Both the position numbers and the translations under genes were made by a program. The notes under the pieces are model-generated. The model did not search any database and was not told where the DNA came from. It saw only the letters and a list, made by a program, of their open reading frames with translations. 64,000 nt of DNA, taken from Cytophagales bacterium (GTDB taxonomy: Bacteria; Bacteroidota; Bacteroidia; Cytophagales; 172606-1). Positions 49,780-59,806 of this stretch are shown here, piece by piece (positions within the stretch are counted from its first letter, which is position 1; the number at the start of each line of letters is the position of its first letter). The stretch spans positions 287,297 through 351,296 of the forward strand of contig JAUJMU010000001.1 of assembly GCA_030446715.1 (NCBI GenBank), read 5' to 3'.

Positions 49780-51330
49780 ATGCAAACCCTTCTACCGAAA
49801 TGGATGCGCCTCCGGGCCGCAGTCCTCACACTTGGCTGCCTCGTACTTCTGAACGCCTGCAAAGAAGATGCAGTGCTTGACTTTCTGGACGCCCGCAAGG
49901 ATGATCCGGGCGGGAACGTAAACAGGCCGGACGTAGTTTTTTATGGCCTTACTGACGGGAACCAGTTGATCAGGGGAAATACCCGTACGCCGGCCGTAGA
50001 TCTGGCGTCGGTGACAATTACGGGTTTGCCGGGCGGCGAAAACCTGCTGGCCATTGATTTTCGCCCCGCTACCGGGCAGTTGTACGGCGTAAGCAGCGCC
50101 AGCCGGTTGTACGTAATCAACCCCCAGACCGGCGCGGCGCGTGCCGTATCTGAGAATTCGTTCACGCCCGGGCTGGATGGCCGCAAGGTGGGATTTGATT
50201 TCAACCCGACGGTAGACCGGATACGGGTGGTGAGCGATCAGGGACAGAACCTGCGGCTGAACCCCGAAACGGGAGCAGTAGCCGCCGTGGACGGCAACCT
50301 TAACCCGGGTATGCCCAGGGTAACGGCCGCCGCCTACACCAACAACTTTGCCGGTGCTGCCACCACCACGCTCTACGACATTGACCCGGCAGCCGGCAAA
50401 CTCTACCGGCAGGACCCGCCCAATGCCGGTACGCTGGTAGAAGTAGGCCCACTGGGCACTGACCTCTCCGATGCCGCCGGCTTTGACATTTCTCCCGACG
50501 GGAAACTAGCCCTGGCCGCCCTGACAGTGAAGAACAGAACGGAGCTCTTCCAGCTTGACCTTGCCACCGGCAAAGCCACCCGGCTGGGCAGGCTGACCAA
50601 AAACCTGATTGGGTTGGCCATTCCGACGGACCCGGTCGCCTACGCCATTGACGGCGCGGCCAGTCTTTTGATCTTCAATCCGACCAGGCCCGAACCCGTT
50701 AGCCGGCCCATCAGCGGCTTACAGAACGGAGAAAGCATTCTGGGCTTAGACATGCGCCCGGTAAACGGACAACTGTACGCCCTGGGCAGCAGCAGCCGGC
50801 TGTACACGATCAACCCCGCTTCCGGCGCGGCTACCGCCGTCGGTACGGCTCCCTTCGAGCCGGCCCTGGCCGGCAACCGCTTTGGGTTCGATTTCAACCC
50901 GACGGTAGACCGGATACGGGTAGTGAGCGATCAGGGACAGAACCTGCGGCTGAACCCCGAAACGGGAGCAGTAGCCGCCGTGGACGGCAACCTTAACCCG
51001 GGTATGCCCAGGGTAACGGCCGCCGCCTACACCAACAACTTTGCCGGTGCTGCCACCACCACGCTCTACGACATTGACCCGGCAGCCGGCAAACTCTACC
51101 GGCAGGACCCGCCCAATGCCGGTACGCTGGTAGAAGTAGGCCCACTGGGCACTGACCTCTCCGATGCCGCCGGCTTTGACATCGGTGGTGCCAGTGGTAC
51201 GGCCTACGCCCTCCTTACTTCACAGGGAACCACCAAACTATACACCGTTAACCTGCAGAACGGATCGGTTAAACCCGTAGCCGACTTCACCAGTTCCGCC
51301 AACGCCATGGCAATAGGGCTTGGATTTTAA
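49780..51330 (+). CDS. Lipoprotein with two DUF4394 domains
   Basis: The ATG at 49780 (MQTLLPKWMRLRAAVLTLGC) gives a lipoprotein signal with lipobox LLNAC; the longer frame upstream spoils the signal. The protein is 516 residues with two tandem DUF4394 domains (about residues 50-275 and 290-516), each with VDRIRVVSDQGQNLRLNPET. This family forms beta-propeller-like surface proteins of unknown function. The two domains share a 293-bp block almost identical in DNA although their flanks have diverged, pointing to gene conversion. It stands alone with a strong terminator. Confidence 0.88.
   Translation: MQTLLPKWMRLRAAVLTLGCLVLLNACKEDAVLDFLDARKDDPGGNVNRPDVVFYGLTDGNQLIRGNTRTPAVDLASVTITGLPGGENLLAIDFRPATGQLYGVSSASRLYVINPQTGAARAVSENSFTPGLDGRKVGFDFNPTVDRIRVVSDQGQNLRLNPETGAVAAVDGNLNPGMPRVTAAAYTNNFAGAATTTLYDIDPAAGKLYRQDPPNAGTLVEVGPLGTDLSDAAGFDISPDGKLALAALTVKNRTELFQLDLATGKATRLGRLTKNLIGLAIPTDPVAYAIDGAASLLIFNPTRPEPVSRPISGLQNGESILGLDMRPVNGQLYALGSSSRLYTINPASGAATAVGTAPFEPALAGNRFGFDFNPTVDRIRVVSDQGQNLRLNPETGAVAAVDGNLNPGMPRVTAAAYTNNFAGAATTTLYDIDPAAGKLYRQDPPNAGTLVEVGPLGTDLSDAAGFDIGGASGTAYALLTSQGTTKLYTVNLQNGSVKPVADFTSSANAMAIGLGF
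50197..51182 (+). repeat. Near-identical 293-bp direct repeat (50197-50489 and 50890-51182)
   Basis: The two blocks, 693 bp (231 codons) apart, differ by eye at only one base (GTGGTGAGC versus GTAGTGAGC). Outside the block the tandem domains are clearly diverged in DNA and protein. Such a sharp identity edge suggests recent intragenic gene conversion. Confidence 0.9.
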
Positions 51331-51420
51331 TTCTTCCGTGCCGGGAGCACGATAGCTTGAGGAACAGGCCGCCGGTAAGTGTCTGGCTGCCGTTCCAAAT
51401 ACTTTCTGTAGTTTATTCCC

Positions 51421-51454
51421 AGAAGGGTTTAGTTTAACTAAACCCTTTCTTTTT
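51421..51454 (+). terminator. Rho-independent terminator of the DUF4394 gene
   Basis: A perfect 14-bp palindrome (AGAAGGGTTTAGTT and complement) is followed by a run of seven T residues. It lies about 90 bp past the stop codon. Confidence 0.9.
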
Positions 51455-51481
51455 TGTCTGAATACTTATTAGTTTATATTT
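51452..51481 (+). promoter_or_regulatory. Candidate promoter of the ECF sigma gene
   Basis: TTTG (51452-51455), 18-bp spacer and TATATTTT (51474-51481) match the Bacteroidota consensus at all but the last base. It overlaps the T tract of the preceding terminator. Transcription would start near 51488, giving a 40-nt leader. Confidence 0.45.
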
Positions 51482-51527
51482 TTTATAACTAAATTTAAAT
51501 TAATATCCACTTACCATAAGACTACTT

Positions 51528-52130
51528 ATGATTGGTAAAGCTACCAACTGGCGGAATGAAGAAGAACTGTGGCAGGCGTTCCGGGCGGGCAATGAAGCCG
51601 CTTTTGCCCAGCTGTACGAAAACTACGTAGATACGCTTTTCCATTACTGCTCCCGCTTCACAGGTGACCGTGACCTGGTCAAAGACTGCATTCACGACCT
51701 GTTCGTGGAGCTTTGGAAAAGCCGGAGCGCCATCAGCGCCACCACTTCGGTGCGGTTTTACCTGCTGGCCTGCATTAAACGGAAAGTATTGCGGCAACTC
51801 GGGAAAAACCCTTCCGGAGGGGGAGCGGTTCAGTTGCCCTACGAGCAGGAGGCGGCGGTTTCCTGCGAGGCCATACTGATTCAGGAGCAGGAGTGGCAGC
51901 AGTTGCAAACCGGCCTGGAGTACGCCATGGACCACCTCACCAAAAGACAGCGGGAAGCCATTTTTTTAAAGTTCTACCAGAATCTGCCTTATGAGCAGAT
52001 AGCCTGCCTGATGGGCGTAAATGCTCAGTCAGTCTATAACCTGGTTTTTGGTGCCTTGCGGATTATGAAGAAAAAGATCCGCCTGGAAAGGGTGGTTTTT
52101 ACTGTCCTTTGCCTGCTGACGCAGGTATAG
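51528..52130 (+). CDS. ECF RNA polymerase sigma factor
   Basis: The 200-residue sigma factor has region 2 (FAQLYENYVDTLFHYCSRF, LVKDCIHDLFVELWKSRS) and region 4 (MDHLTKRQREAIFLKFYQNL, YEQIACLMGVNAQSVYNLV). It fits the Bacteroidota ECF group paired with FecR anti-sigma factors and SusC/SusD transporters. The anti-sigma gene follows after 168 bp, then susC and susD. It probably activates that operon when the SusC STN domain signals substrate. Confidence 0.94.
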   Translation: MIGKATNWRNEEELWQAFRAGNEAAFAQLYENYVDTLFHYCSRFTGDRDLVKDCIHDLFVELWKSRSAISATTSVRFYLLACIKRKVLRQLGKNPSGGGAVQLPYEQEAAVSCEAILIQEQEWQQLQTGLEYAMDHLTKRQREAIFLKFYQNLPYEQIACLMGVNAQSVYNLVFGALRIMKKKIRLERVVFTVLCLLTQV

Positions 52131-52298
52131 TTGCCTCCACCTGACCGGAGCCCTCCTTTGATCCGGGCGTCCCCGCCTGAACCTCACACCGGTAATAGCA
52201 TAGCATCCAAAAAACTTGAAAAAATTTGAGTAGAAAAGGATTAACTATTGCTTTAGCTATTATAATTATATTTTCTATTTGAAAAGTATAAAAGCCGC

Positions 52299-53321
52299 GT
52301 GAGATACAGCCATTATTCAGCCGAAGATTTTGCCCTTGACCCCTCCTTCCGGCAGTGGGTCCGGCAGCCCGGTGATCATACGCACCGGATCTTGTGGGAG
52401 AAGTGGCTTGTCCAGAATCCGCACCGGCTGGCAGAGGTAGAGGAGGCCCGGCATCTGGTGGAAATGCTTGATTACCCTGGAGAGGGAGAGCATCTGCGGG
52501 AAGCGGAAAAACAGGAACTATGGGTGCAGATACAATCAACCGTTTCCCGGGAGAAAACAGTTGCCCGTCCGGCGTTTTTGAGCCGCCTTGCCGGCAGCGT
52601 AGTCTGGCGGAGTGCGGCCATACTGCTGCTGGCAGCGGGTATAGCCGTCTGGTGGTTCCTGAATAATGCTCCGGTGCAGGTCCGGACCGCCTACGGCACG
52701 ATTCAGCGCGTCGTACTGCCGGACAGCTCAGTCGTGACACTGAACGGTAACTCGTCTTTATCCTGGTCCCCGCAGTGGTCAGCTGACCGGCCCCGGGAAG
52801 TGTGGCTGGAAGGCGAGGCATTTTTTGACGTAACCCACCAGCACCGGAAAGGCAATGCCCGCTTCCTGGTGCATATCGGCGGAGCAACGGTTGAGGTGCT
52901 GGGCACCCAGTTTAATGTATCCCAGCGCGGTACTGACGCCCGGATCGTCCTGTCCTCGGGCAGGATAAAACTCAATCTGACCGGCAAAAAAGAGAACGTA
53001 TTCATGCATCCGGGAGAAGTCGTGGACCTTACCGGAAGGAACGGCAAAATAGCGCGCCGGAAAGCCCGCCCCCAGTTGTACACCGCCTGGCGGAACAGGG
53101 AGTTGATTTTTGACGAAACGCCGCTGGCCGAGATTGCCCGGATCATCGAAAGCACCTACGGCCGGAAAGTGATCTTCACCCAAAAGGAACTGGCTGCCTA
53201 CCGCATTTCGGGCACGATCCCCAGTGATAGCGCAGACATGCTGCTGGAGGCACTGGCCGTCTCCTCAGACCTGCAGATAAATAAAAAGAGCAACACCATC
53301 CTGATCAGTAAAAGCAAGTAA
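52299..53321 (+). CDS. FecR-type anti-sigma factor
   Basis: This 340-residue inner-membrane protein has an N-terminal cytosolic region of about 100 residues that would hold the sigma factor. One membrane helix follows (about residues 104-121, RSAAILLLAAGIAVWWF). The periplasmic FecR domain starts VRTAYGTIQRVVLPDSSVVT and includes EVWLEGEAFFDVTH. A C-terminal DUF4974 domain is present (RELIFDETPLAEIARIIEST). The start codon is GTG. It lies 32 bp before susC, so it is likely in the same transcript. Confidence 0.94.
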   Translation: MRYSHYSAEDFALDPSFRQWVRQPGDHTHRILWEKWLVQNPHRLAEVEEARHLVEMLDYPGEGEHLREAEKQELWVQIQSTVSREKTVARPAFLSRLAGSVVWRSAAILLLAAGIAVWWFLNNAPVQVRTAYGTIQRVVLPDSSVVTLNGNSSLSWSPQWSADRPREVWLEGEAFFDVTHQHRKGNARFLVHIGGATVEVLGTQFNVSQRGTDARIVLSSGRIKLNLTGKKENVFMHPGEVVDLTGRNGKIARRKARPQLYTAWRNRELIFDETPLAEIARIIESTYGRKVIFTQKELAAYRISGTIPSDSADMLLEALAVSSDLQINKKSNTILISKSK

Positions 53322-53353
53322 CAACCGTTCACCAAATCCTAATTTAAATATTT

Positions 53354-56300
53354 ATGAAAAAAGTTGTACGACGATTAGGCCACTGGCTTTGCCTTGTGGC
53401 TGTCGGTGGCCTGAGCACCTTCGTTCAGGCCCGGCAATATGCCCTGGTAACGGACACTCCGGTACCCGTGCAGAGTGAGACCCGTGAGACGGGGAGAACC
53501 CTGAAGCAGACACTCAGTGATCTGGAAGTGCGTTTTAAAGTACACATTCTGTACAATGTGAAGAGCATTGAAAACAAGCAGGTATCAGGCAGATTCTCGC
53601 CGGCCGATGGCATTGAAAACACGCTGGAGAAACTGCTGGAGCCCCACCAGCTGCGGTTTGAGAAGCTGAAGCCGGATGTGTACGTGATCGTAATGCCGAA
53701 ATCGGACAAGCAGGCGATCCGCCAGATTGAGCGGGAAAACCTGCCGGCCGCCGGCAGTACCGATATGGCCTCCCTGGTAAAAACCATCAACCTCCACCTG
53801 CCCGCTCCGGCAACTGAAGCCAACGCGGAAGTAGCCATTTCGGGCCGCGTAGTATCTGCCGACGATAATTCCGGGCTGCCCGGCGTGAGTGTGGTGGTAA
53901 AAGGCACTACTGCCGGTACGGTTACCGATGGGGATGGCCGCTACAAACTGAACGTGCCCGGCCCGGCATCAGTACTGGTGTTCTCTTTTGTGGGCTACCT
54001 CTCTGAAGAAGTAACAGTCGGCAACCGCACCACCATTGATATGAAAATGGCCGCCGACATCAAAGCGTTAAGCGAAGTGGTAGTGGTGGGGTACGGTACG
54101 CAGAAGAAAAGCCAACTGACCGGGGCCATTGCTTCCGTTTCCAACAAAGAGATCAGCGAACTCCCGATTGCCAACGCGCAGCAAGCCCTGCAGGGCCGGG
54201 CCCCGGGCGTGGACGTGGTTACCAACAGCAACAAACCCGGTGCTGGCGTGTCGGTTCGCATCCGGGGACGACGCTCCTTCTCAGCGGGCAATGAGCCGCT
54301 GTTCGTAGTAGACGGTATTCCCCTCTCCGGAGGCATTAACGACATCAACCCCCAGGACATTCAGTCCATGGAAATTCTCAAAGACGCTTCGGCAACGGCC
54401 ATCTACGGATCACGGGGCGCCAATGGAGTGGTGATCATCACCACCAAAAGGGGCCGGGCCGGCGAAATGTCGGTTACCTACGACGGCTACTACGGCGTTT
54501 CCAGTTCGCTGGGCAGAATTGACATGATGAACGGCCCCGAGTTTGCCGAGTACAAGCGGGAGTCGCGCCGTTCGGTGGACATCAACAAGGACGGCAGACC
54601 GGATTACGACAACAATGATCCCGACGCGGATTCCAAGCTGTTTGAGCCCATAGAACTCGAATCCATTGCGGCCGGGCGTACCACTGACTACCAGGACCTC
54701 ATGCTCCGCAACGGGAACCAGCAAAGCCACCAGCTGGGCATCCTTGGCGGCAGCGAGAATACATTGTTCTCCCTGTCGGGCAACTACTTCAATGAGCAAG
54801 GGATTATTCCTGGCCAGGACTTTACCCGGTACACCTTCCGGGTAAACATTGACCAGAACATCAGCAAGCGCATCAAGGTGGGTACTTCCACCCTGTTTGC
54901 GTACAGCATCCGGAACGGAGAGGGCCTGAACCCCTTCGACGACGCGCTGAGCGAAAACCCGCTGGGCGTCCCCTACGACGCGAACGGGGAGTTGATCTTC
55001 TTGCCCACCAAGGATGGGCTGCGCACCAACCCCCTCAACGAAATAGTGCCGGGGGCCTACGTGGACGACCGGCGCAAAACGCGGATTTTCAACAGCATCT
55101 ACGGGAGTTGGAACATATTAGACGGCCTCAACCTGCGCGTGAACTTCGGACCCGATTTTGAACTGGAGCGGCGCGGCCGGTTCCAGGCCAGCCTGACCAA
55201 TGCCCGCCGGCAAGGCGATCCGGCGGCCGAACGGGAAGACTGGACCAAGATTACCTACACGCTGGAAAACATTCTCAACTACAAAAAAACCTTCGGCGAA
55301 ATCCATGCGCTGGACTTAACGGGTTTGTACAGCATCCAGCGGTTCCGGGAAGACGCAGCGGGCATTGCCGTACGGGGCGTTCCGGCCGAAACTCAACAGT
55401 TTTACAACCTCGGGCAGGCGCCCATCATTGGCGGCGTGGGGTCATTCCTGGAAGAATGGACCATTGCCTCCTACATGGGCCGGTTGAACTACGGCTTCAA
55501 GGACCGGTACTTCATCACCCTGACCGGCCGGGCTGATGGATCTTCCCGCTTTGCGCCGGGCAACAAATGGGGCTTTTTCCCCTCCCTGGCCCTGGCCTGG
55601 AACATCGGGGAGGAATCGTTCATCAAAAACCTTGGTTTCATTGATAATTTGAAACTGCGGGGCAGCTACGGCATCACGGGTAATACCGGCATCAATCCTT
55701 ACCAGACCCAGCCCCTGCTGGGCCGGACGACCTACGCCTTCGGAACCGCCGGCGCCTACGGTTTCCGGCCCGTGAGCATCTCCAACCCGAACCTTACGTG
55801 GGAAACCACTGCTTCGGTGAACGCCGGGCTTGATTTCGGCTTCCTCGACGGCCGCATTTCCGGTTCCTTGGACGTGTACCAGCAGAACACCACCGACCTG
55901 CTGATGGAACGCCAATTGCCCCTGACCAGCGGGTTTGGAATAGTACTGGAAAACGTGGGCGCCACGCGGAATACGGGCATTGAACTGGCCGTGTCAACCG
56001 TAAACCTGGACCTGCCCAACGGCCTCCGGTGGTCGACCGACCTCAACTTTTACTCCAACCGGGAAGAAATTGTACAGTTGTACGGCGGCACCCAAGACGA
56101 CGTGGGCAACTCGTGGTTTATCGGCAAGCCCCTGACGGTGTTCTACGACTACGAGAAGAGTGGCATCTGGCAACTGGGCGAGGAAGACGCCGCCAAGCAG
56201 TACGGCGAAGAGATCGGCCAGATCAAGATCAAGGATCAGAACAACGACGGCAAGATCAACTCCGCTGACCGGGTGATCCTGGGGTCGGACATTCCTCAAT

Positions 56301-56803
56301 GGGCCGGCGGGATTACGAACCGGTTCGAGTTCAAAGGATTTGACTTGTCGGTATTCCTCAACATCCGCCAGGGCAGCCTCGTGCGCAGCCTTTTCCACGA
56401 CAACTTTAATCTGCTGGCCGGCCGCTACAACAACCTGGACGTTGATTACTGGACGCCCACCAACCCGACCAATGCGTATCCCCAGCCTAAGCAGAACCAG
56501 GAGTTTCCCAAGTACCGGTCGTCGGTGTCCTACTTCGACGGCTCCTTCGTAAAGGTGCGTAACATCGCCCTTGGATACAACTTCCCGGAAGGCATTGCCG
56601 GCAAACTGAGAATGAAGTCGCTGCGGGCCTACGTGAGCGCCCAGCAGCCCTTCATTTTTGCGCCCTACCGCCAGAAGTACAAAGGCATTGATCCCGAGCA
56701 GGCCCGTCCGCCTGACAACCGGAACCGCGAACGTACGGCCGAACTCTCCGCCGATACGCCGGCCAGCCGATTGTTCCTGTTTGGGATCAACGCGAAGTTT
56801 TAA
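53354..56803 (+). CDS. SusC/RagA-type TonB-dependent transporter with STN domain
   Basis: The 1149-residue outer-membrane protein has a signal peptide, then an STN domain (about residues 45-115; LSDLEVRFKVHILYNVKSIE) that contacts FecR. A carboxypeptidase-like beta-sandwich follows (about 165-250; VSGRVVSADDNSGLPGVSVV-type). The plug domain starts VVVVGYGTQKKSQLTGAIAS and contains IYGSRGANGVVIITTKRG. A C-terminal 22-strand barrel ends ASRLFLFGINAKF. It imports an oligosaccharide-like substrate with the SusD lipoprotein encoded 30 bp downstream. The STN domain implies transcriptional signalling through the adjacent sigma/FecR pair. Confidence 0.96.
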   Translation: MKKVVRRLGHWLCLVAVGGLSTFVQARQYALVTDTPVPVQSETRETGRTLKQTLSDLEVRFKVHILYNVKSIENKQVSGRFSPADGIENTLEKLLEPHQLRFEKLKPDVYVIVMPKSDKQAIRQIERENLPAAGSTDMASLVKTINLHLPAPATEANAEVAISGRVVSADDNSGLPGVSVVVKGTTAGTVTDGDGRYKLNVPGPASVLVFSFVGYLSEEVTVGNRTTIDMKMAADIKALSEVVVVGYGTQKKSQLTGAIASVSNKEISELPIANAQQALQGRAPGVDVVTNSNKPGAGVSVRIRGRRSFSAGNEPLFVVDGIPLSGGINDINPQDIQSMEILKDASATAIYGSRGANGVVIITTKRGRAGEMSVTYDGYYGVSSSLGRIDMMNGPEFAEYKRESRRSVDINKDGRPDYDNNDPDADSKLFEPIELESIAAGRTTDYQDLMLRNGNQQSHQLGILGGSENTLFSLSGNYFNEQGIIPGQDFTRYTFRVNIDQNISKRIKVGTSTLFAYSIRNGEGLNPFDDALSENPLGVPYDANGELIFLPTKDGLRTNPLNEIVPGAYVDDRRKTRIFNSIYGSWNILDGLNLRVNFGPDFELERRGRFQASLTNARRQGDPAAEREDWTKITYTLENILNYKKTFGEIHALDLTGLYSIQRFREDAAGIAVRGVPAETQQFYNLGQAPIIGGVGSFLEEWTIASYMGRLNYGFKDRYFITLTGRADGSSRFAPGNKWGFFPSLALAWNIGEESFIKNLGFIDNLKLRGSYGITGNTGINPYQTQPLLGRTTYAFGTAGAYGFRPVSISNPNLTWETTASVNAGLDFGFLDGRISGSLDVYQQNTTDLLMERQLPLTSGFGIVLENVGATRNTGIELAVSTVNLDLPNGLRWSTDLNFYSNREEIVQLYGGTQDDVGNSWFIGKPLTVFYDYEKSGIWQLGEEDAAKQYGEEIGQIKIKDQNNDGKINSADRVILGSDIPQWAGGITNRFEFKGFDLSVFLNIRQGSLVRSLFHDNFNLLAGRYNNLDVDYWTPTNPTNAYPQPKQNQEFPKYRSSVSYFDGSFVKVRNIALGYNFPEGIAGKLRMKSLRAYVSAQQPFIFAPYRQKYKGIDPEQARPPDNRNRERTAELSADTPASRLFLFGINAKF

Positions 56804-56833
56804 CCCAACCAAGCTTAACTACACGCGAAAACC

Positions 56834-58528
56834 ATGAAAAAAGTCATATTCATTTGTTTGTTGGCCTGCCTGAGCCAATCCTGCAAAGACCTGCTGGACG
56901 AGAAGGTGGTGTCGGGGGTAACCAGTGAGTACTATTCCACCCGGGCCGGGTTTGAGGACGCCGTCAAAGCCTCGTACGCGCCGCTGCGGTCTTTCTACGC
57001 CACTGAGCTGGGCATGTCGCTTACCGTATTCGGCACCGATACGTACACCAACGGCGCCGACGGGAGCTGGAAGTTCCTCAACACCTACACCAACCAGTTC
57101 GACGCCCGCACGGGTTTGGTGACCGGCCTGTGGAACAACATGTACCTAGCCATCAACACCTGCAACACCGTGGTAGACCGGGCCAACGCGGTGAAGGGCC
57201 TGGATGAAACGTTAAAAAACCGGAGGGTTGCCGAAGCGCGGTTCCTGCGTGCCCATTATTACTTCCTGCTGGTGCAGACATTCGGCCCGGTTCACCTGAC
57301 CCTTTCGGAAAACACCCAAGTCACCACGAATGCCAGCCGTGCATCAGTCAAAGACGTGTACGATGCCATCGTTACCGACCTCGAGTTTGCCGCCGCCAAC
57401 CTGGAAGTAAAGCCGGCCGATTATGGCCGGGCTTCGGTGCCGGCCGCCGAACACTTGCTGGCCCGCGTACACCTTACCCGCGCCACTTCGGAGGCCAGGC
57501 AGACCGACGATTACCAGAAAGCGGCTACTTACGCCAAGAAAGTGATCAACAATTACAATTTCCGGTTACTGCCCGATTTCGCGAAAGTGTTCGAGCAGGG
57601 GAGCGGTGAGATCAACGATGAAGTCATCTGGGCGGTGCAGTACACCAGCGACCCGCTTACCAACGGCGGGGGAAACAACGCCCACGTGTTTTTCCTGATG
57701 GAGTACGACGTGGAGCCCGGCATGCAGCGCGACGTTACCAACGGTCGCCCCTTCAAGCGTTTCCGGCCCACCGATTTTACCCTCAATACGCTGTTCAGGG
57801 ACCGGCTGAATGACACGCGGTACGAGAAGAGTTTCAAGACGGTGTTCCTGGCCAATAAGGCAGGGGCGGCCAAAGCTACTTTTGACGCCGGTAAAACGTT
57901 CAATTTTGCGCTGGGCGATACCACCATCTGGATACCCGGTTACAATGCGAACGACCAGCACCTGCTCCTGCCCGGACCCAAACTCACGCAGGAGCAATTC
58001 AACGCCAAGCCTTACCAGGTGCTCACCCCCGCCAAGTACAGCGAACGGCTCTACCCAAGTCTGACCAAGTTCCTGGACCCCCTGCGCCCCGACCGGACTA
58101 CCTTCGAAGGTTCGCGTGACTTCCTGGCTTTCCGCCTGGCCGAAACGTACCTGATTGCGGCAGAAGCATTGATGTACACCAACCAGCCCCTTGAGGCAGC
58201 ACAATACATCAACGCGGTTCGTTGGCGGGCTGCCCGGGTGGGTAGGACAGATGCGGAAACTGCCGCGCACCGGGCGGCGCTGACGGTAACCCCCGACCAG
58301 TTGAACATCGATTTTATCCTCGATGAACGCGGACGGGAATTGCTGGGCGAACAGTTCCGCTGGTTCGACCTGGTCCGCACCGGGAAGTTGGTCGAACGGG
58401 TGAAGAAATACAACCCCCAGGCCGCGCCCAACATCAGGGATGTCCACATGCGGCGGCCCATTCCCCAGGACCAGATAGATCGTACAGCGGGTGGCGCGGA
58501 TGCATTCCCGCAGAACGACGGGTATTGA
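56834..58528 (+). CDS. SusD/RagB-type outer-membrane lipoprotein
   Basis: The 564-residue protein has a lipoprotein signal (LLACLSQSCKDLL) and the SusD fold. TPR-like N-terminal helices include YLAINTCNTVVDRANAVKGL and AEARFLRAHYYFLLVQTFG. The C-terminal signature includes FRLAETYLIAAEALMYTNQP and LDERGRELLGEQFRWFDLVR. It acts as the lid of the upstream SusC transporter. A terminator follows 18 bp after the stop, which separates the transport operon from the enzyme genes. Confidence 0.95.
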   Translation: MKKVIFICLLACLSQSCKDLLDEKVVSGVTSEYYSTRAGFEDAVKASYAPLRSFYATELGMSLTVFGTDTYTNGADGSWKFLNTYTNQFDARTGLVTGLWNNMYLAINTCNTVVDRANAVKGLDETLKNRRVAEARFLRAHYYFLLVQTFGPVHLTLSENTQVTTNASRASVKDVYDAIVTDLEFAAANLEVKPADYGRASVPAAEHLLARVHLTRATSEARQTDDYQKAATYAKKVINNYNFRLLPDFAKVFEQGSGEINDEVIWAVQYTSDPLTNGGGNNAHVFFLMEYDVEPGMQRDVTNGRPFKRFRPTDFTLNTLFRDRLNDTRYEKSFKTVFLANKAGAAKATFDAGKTFNFALGDTTIWIPGYNANDQHLLLPGPKLTQEQFNAKPYQVLTPAKYSERLYPSLTKFLDPLRPDRTTFEGSRDFLAFRLAETYLIAAEALMYTNQPLEAAQYINAVRWRAARVGRTDAETAAHRAALTVTPDQLNIDFILDERGRELLGEQFRWFDLVRTGKLVERVKKYNPQAAPNIRDVHMRRPIPQDQIDRTAGGADAFPQNDGY

Positions 58529-58545
58529 TCCACCGGTATAGCACC

Positions 58546-58576
58546 AAAAAAGCCCTTTATCCTTTGGGGCTTTTTT
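58546..58576 (+). terminator. Rho-independent terminator after susD
   Basis: The stem AAAAAAGCCC / GGGCTTTTTT with an 11-nt loop is followed by T residues. It closes the sigma-fecR-susC-susD unit. Confidence 0.88.
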
Positions 58577-58684
58577 GTTGCGTGAGGGCAGGGCAAAGTT
58601 TTCTCCTGAAAAACCGATTAGTTTTTGCAAAGTGCTGCCTCTTATAACAAGTAAATGTTTAACTTATCCGGAAAACCACTCCCC

Positions 58685-59608
58685 ATGAATGCAGATTCCA
58701 TTTCCCGCCGCCAATTTCTGCTCCGCGCCGGTGCCTTTGCCGCTACGGCAGCGGTAGCACCGTCGGCACTAGGCCAAAGCAAAGCCAAGAAATTATACAA
58801 CATCGGCTGTTCAGCCATCACCTGGGGCGGCAACGACGCACAGGCCATTACCGATGTCGCCTCGCTGGGACTGAAAGGCATTCAGCTGCGGGCCAATACG
58901 TACAAAGACTACAAGGACAAAGCAGGCGAACTCCAGGACCTGCTGACCAAAAACAAGCTGCAACTGGGCATGTTTTCCAGCGGCAACGTAAACCTGAACA
59001 CCGACGAAAAGGCCCAACTGGAAACGCACGTCAACCACGCTAAATTTGTAAAATCGCTGGGCGGCAAAGCCATGCAGCTGACCAACTCCTCGCGGCCGAA
59101 AGACCGGATGCCTACTCCCGGGGAACTGAAGAAGTACGCACAATTGCTGAACGAGGTGGGCAAGCAGGCCGCCGATGCGGGTGTGCAGGCCGTGTACCAT
59201 AACCACATGCACCAACTGGGCGAAACCCCGGAGGAAGTGGACGCCATCTTGCAGACGTTGGACACCAAAAACGTAAAGCTGCTGCTCGACATTGCCCACT
59301 ACTGGCAGGGCGGCGGCGACCCGGTTAAAGCTGTGCGGCAATACAAAGACATTCTCTACGCCATGCACCTGAAAGACGTGGCCCGTCCGCACCCCGAGAA
59401 GGCGGACGATCCGAAGTCGTACCAGTTTGTGGAACTGGGCCGGGGCAAGTTGGATTTGCCGGCCGTGTTTGCCGCCATGGACGAAACCAAGTTCAAAGGG
59501 TGGGCCATCATTGAACTGGATTCCGTGCCGGATAAATCCCGGACACCCCTGCAGTGCAACCGCATCAGCGTGGATTACCTGACCCAAAAAATAGGTCTGA
59601 AAGTATAA
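58685..59608 (+). CDS. Tat-exported xylose-isomerase-like TIM barrel
   Basis: The 307-residue protein starts at ATG 58685 (MNADSISRRQFLLRAGAFAA) with a twin-arginine signal. The body is a sugar-phosphate isomerase/epimerase TIM barrel with metal-ligand regions VYHNHMHQLGETPEEVDAIL, LLLDIAHYWQGG, AMHLKDVARP and WAIIELDSV. In Bacteroidota such exported barrels occur with Gfo/Idh/MocA and DUF1080 proteins in 3-keto-sugar pathways, where they act as isomerase or lyase. The exact reaction is not known. Its neighbours on both sides fit that pathway. Confidence 0.88.
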   Translation: MNADSISRRQFLLRAGAFAATAAVAPSALGQSKAKKLYNIGCSAITWGGNDAQAITDVASLGLKGIQLRANTYKDYKDKAGELQDLLTKNKLQLGMFSSGNVNLNTDEKAQLETHVNHAKFVKSLGGKAMQLTNSSRPKDRMPTPGELKKYAQLLNEVGKQAADAGVQAVYHNHMHQLGETPEEVDAILQTLDTKNVKLLLDIAHYWQGGGDPVKAVRQYKDILYAMHLKDVARPHPEKADDPKSYQFVELGRGKLDLPAVFAAMDETKFKGWAIIELDSVPDKSRTPLQCNRISVDYLTQKIGLKV

Positions 59609-59713
59609 ATAGCCGCGCAGTTGCGGCTCCTGGAAACATTCACGGAATGATGTGAACAGAACCCTGTCCTGAATGTCTCCAGAACCTAAAACGCCAAGAC
59701 CCAAAATATCTTG

Positions 59714-59721
59714 TAATTTTG
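59714..59721 (+). promoter_or_regulatory. Candidate -7 box for the DUF1080 gene
   Basis: TAATTTTG is a full TAnnTTTG match about 90 bp upstream of the start. No -33 box is evident at the right distance. Confidence 0.35.
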
Positions 59722-59806
59722 CCTGCTTGCTTAAAATGATGCCACGGCAGGGTACATCCGGCATAATAACTCAATAACTCAATAACTCAATTTTAACTTC
59801 GTACTT

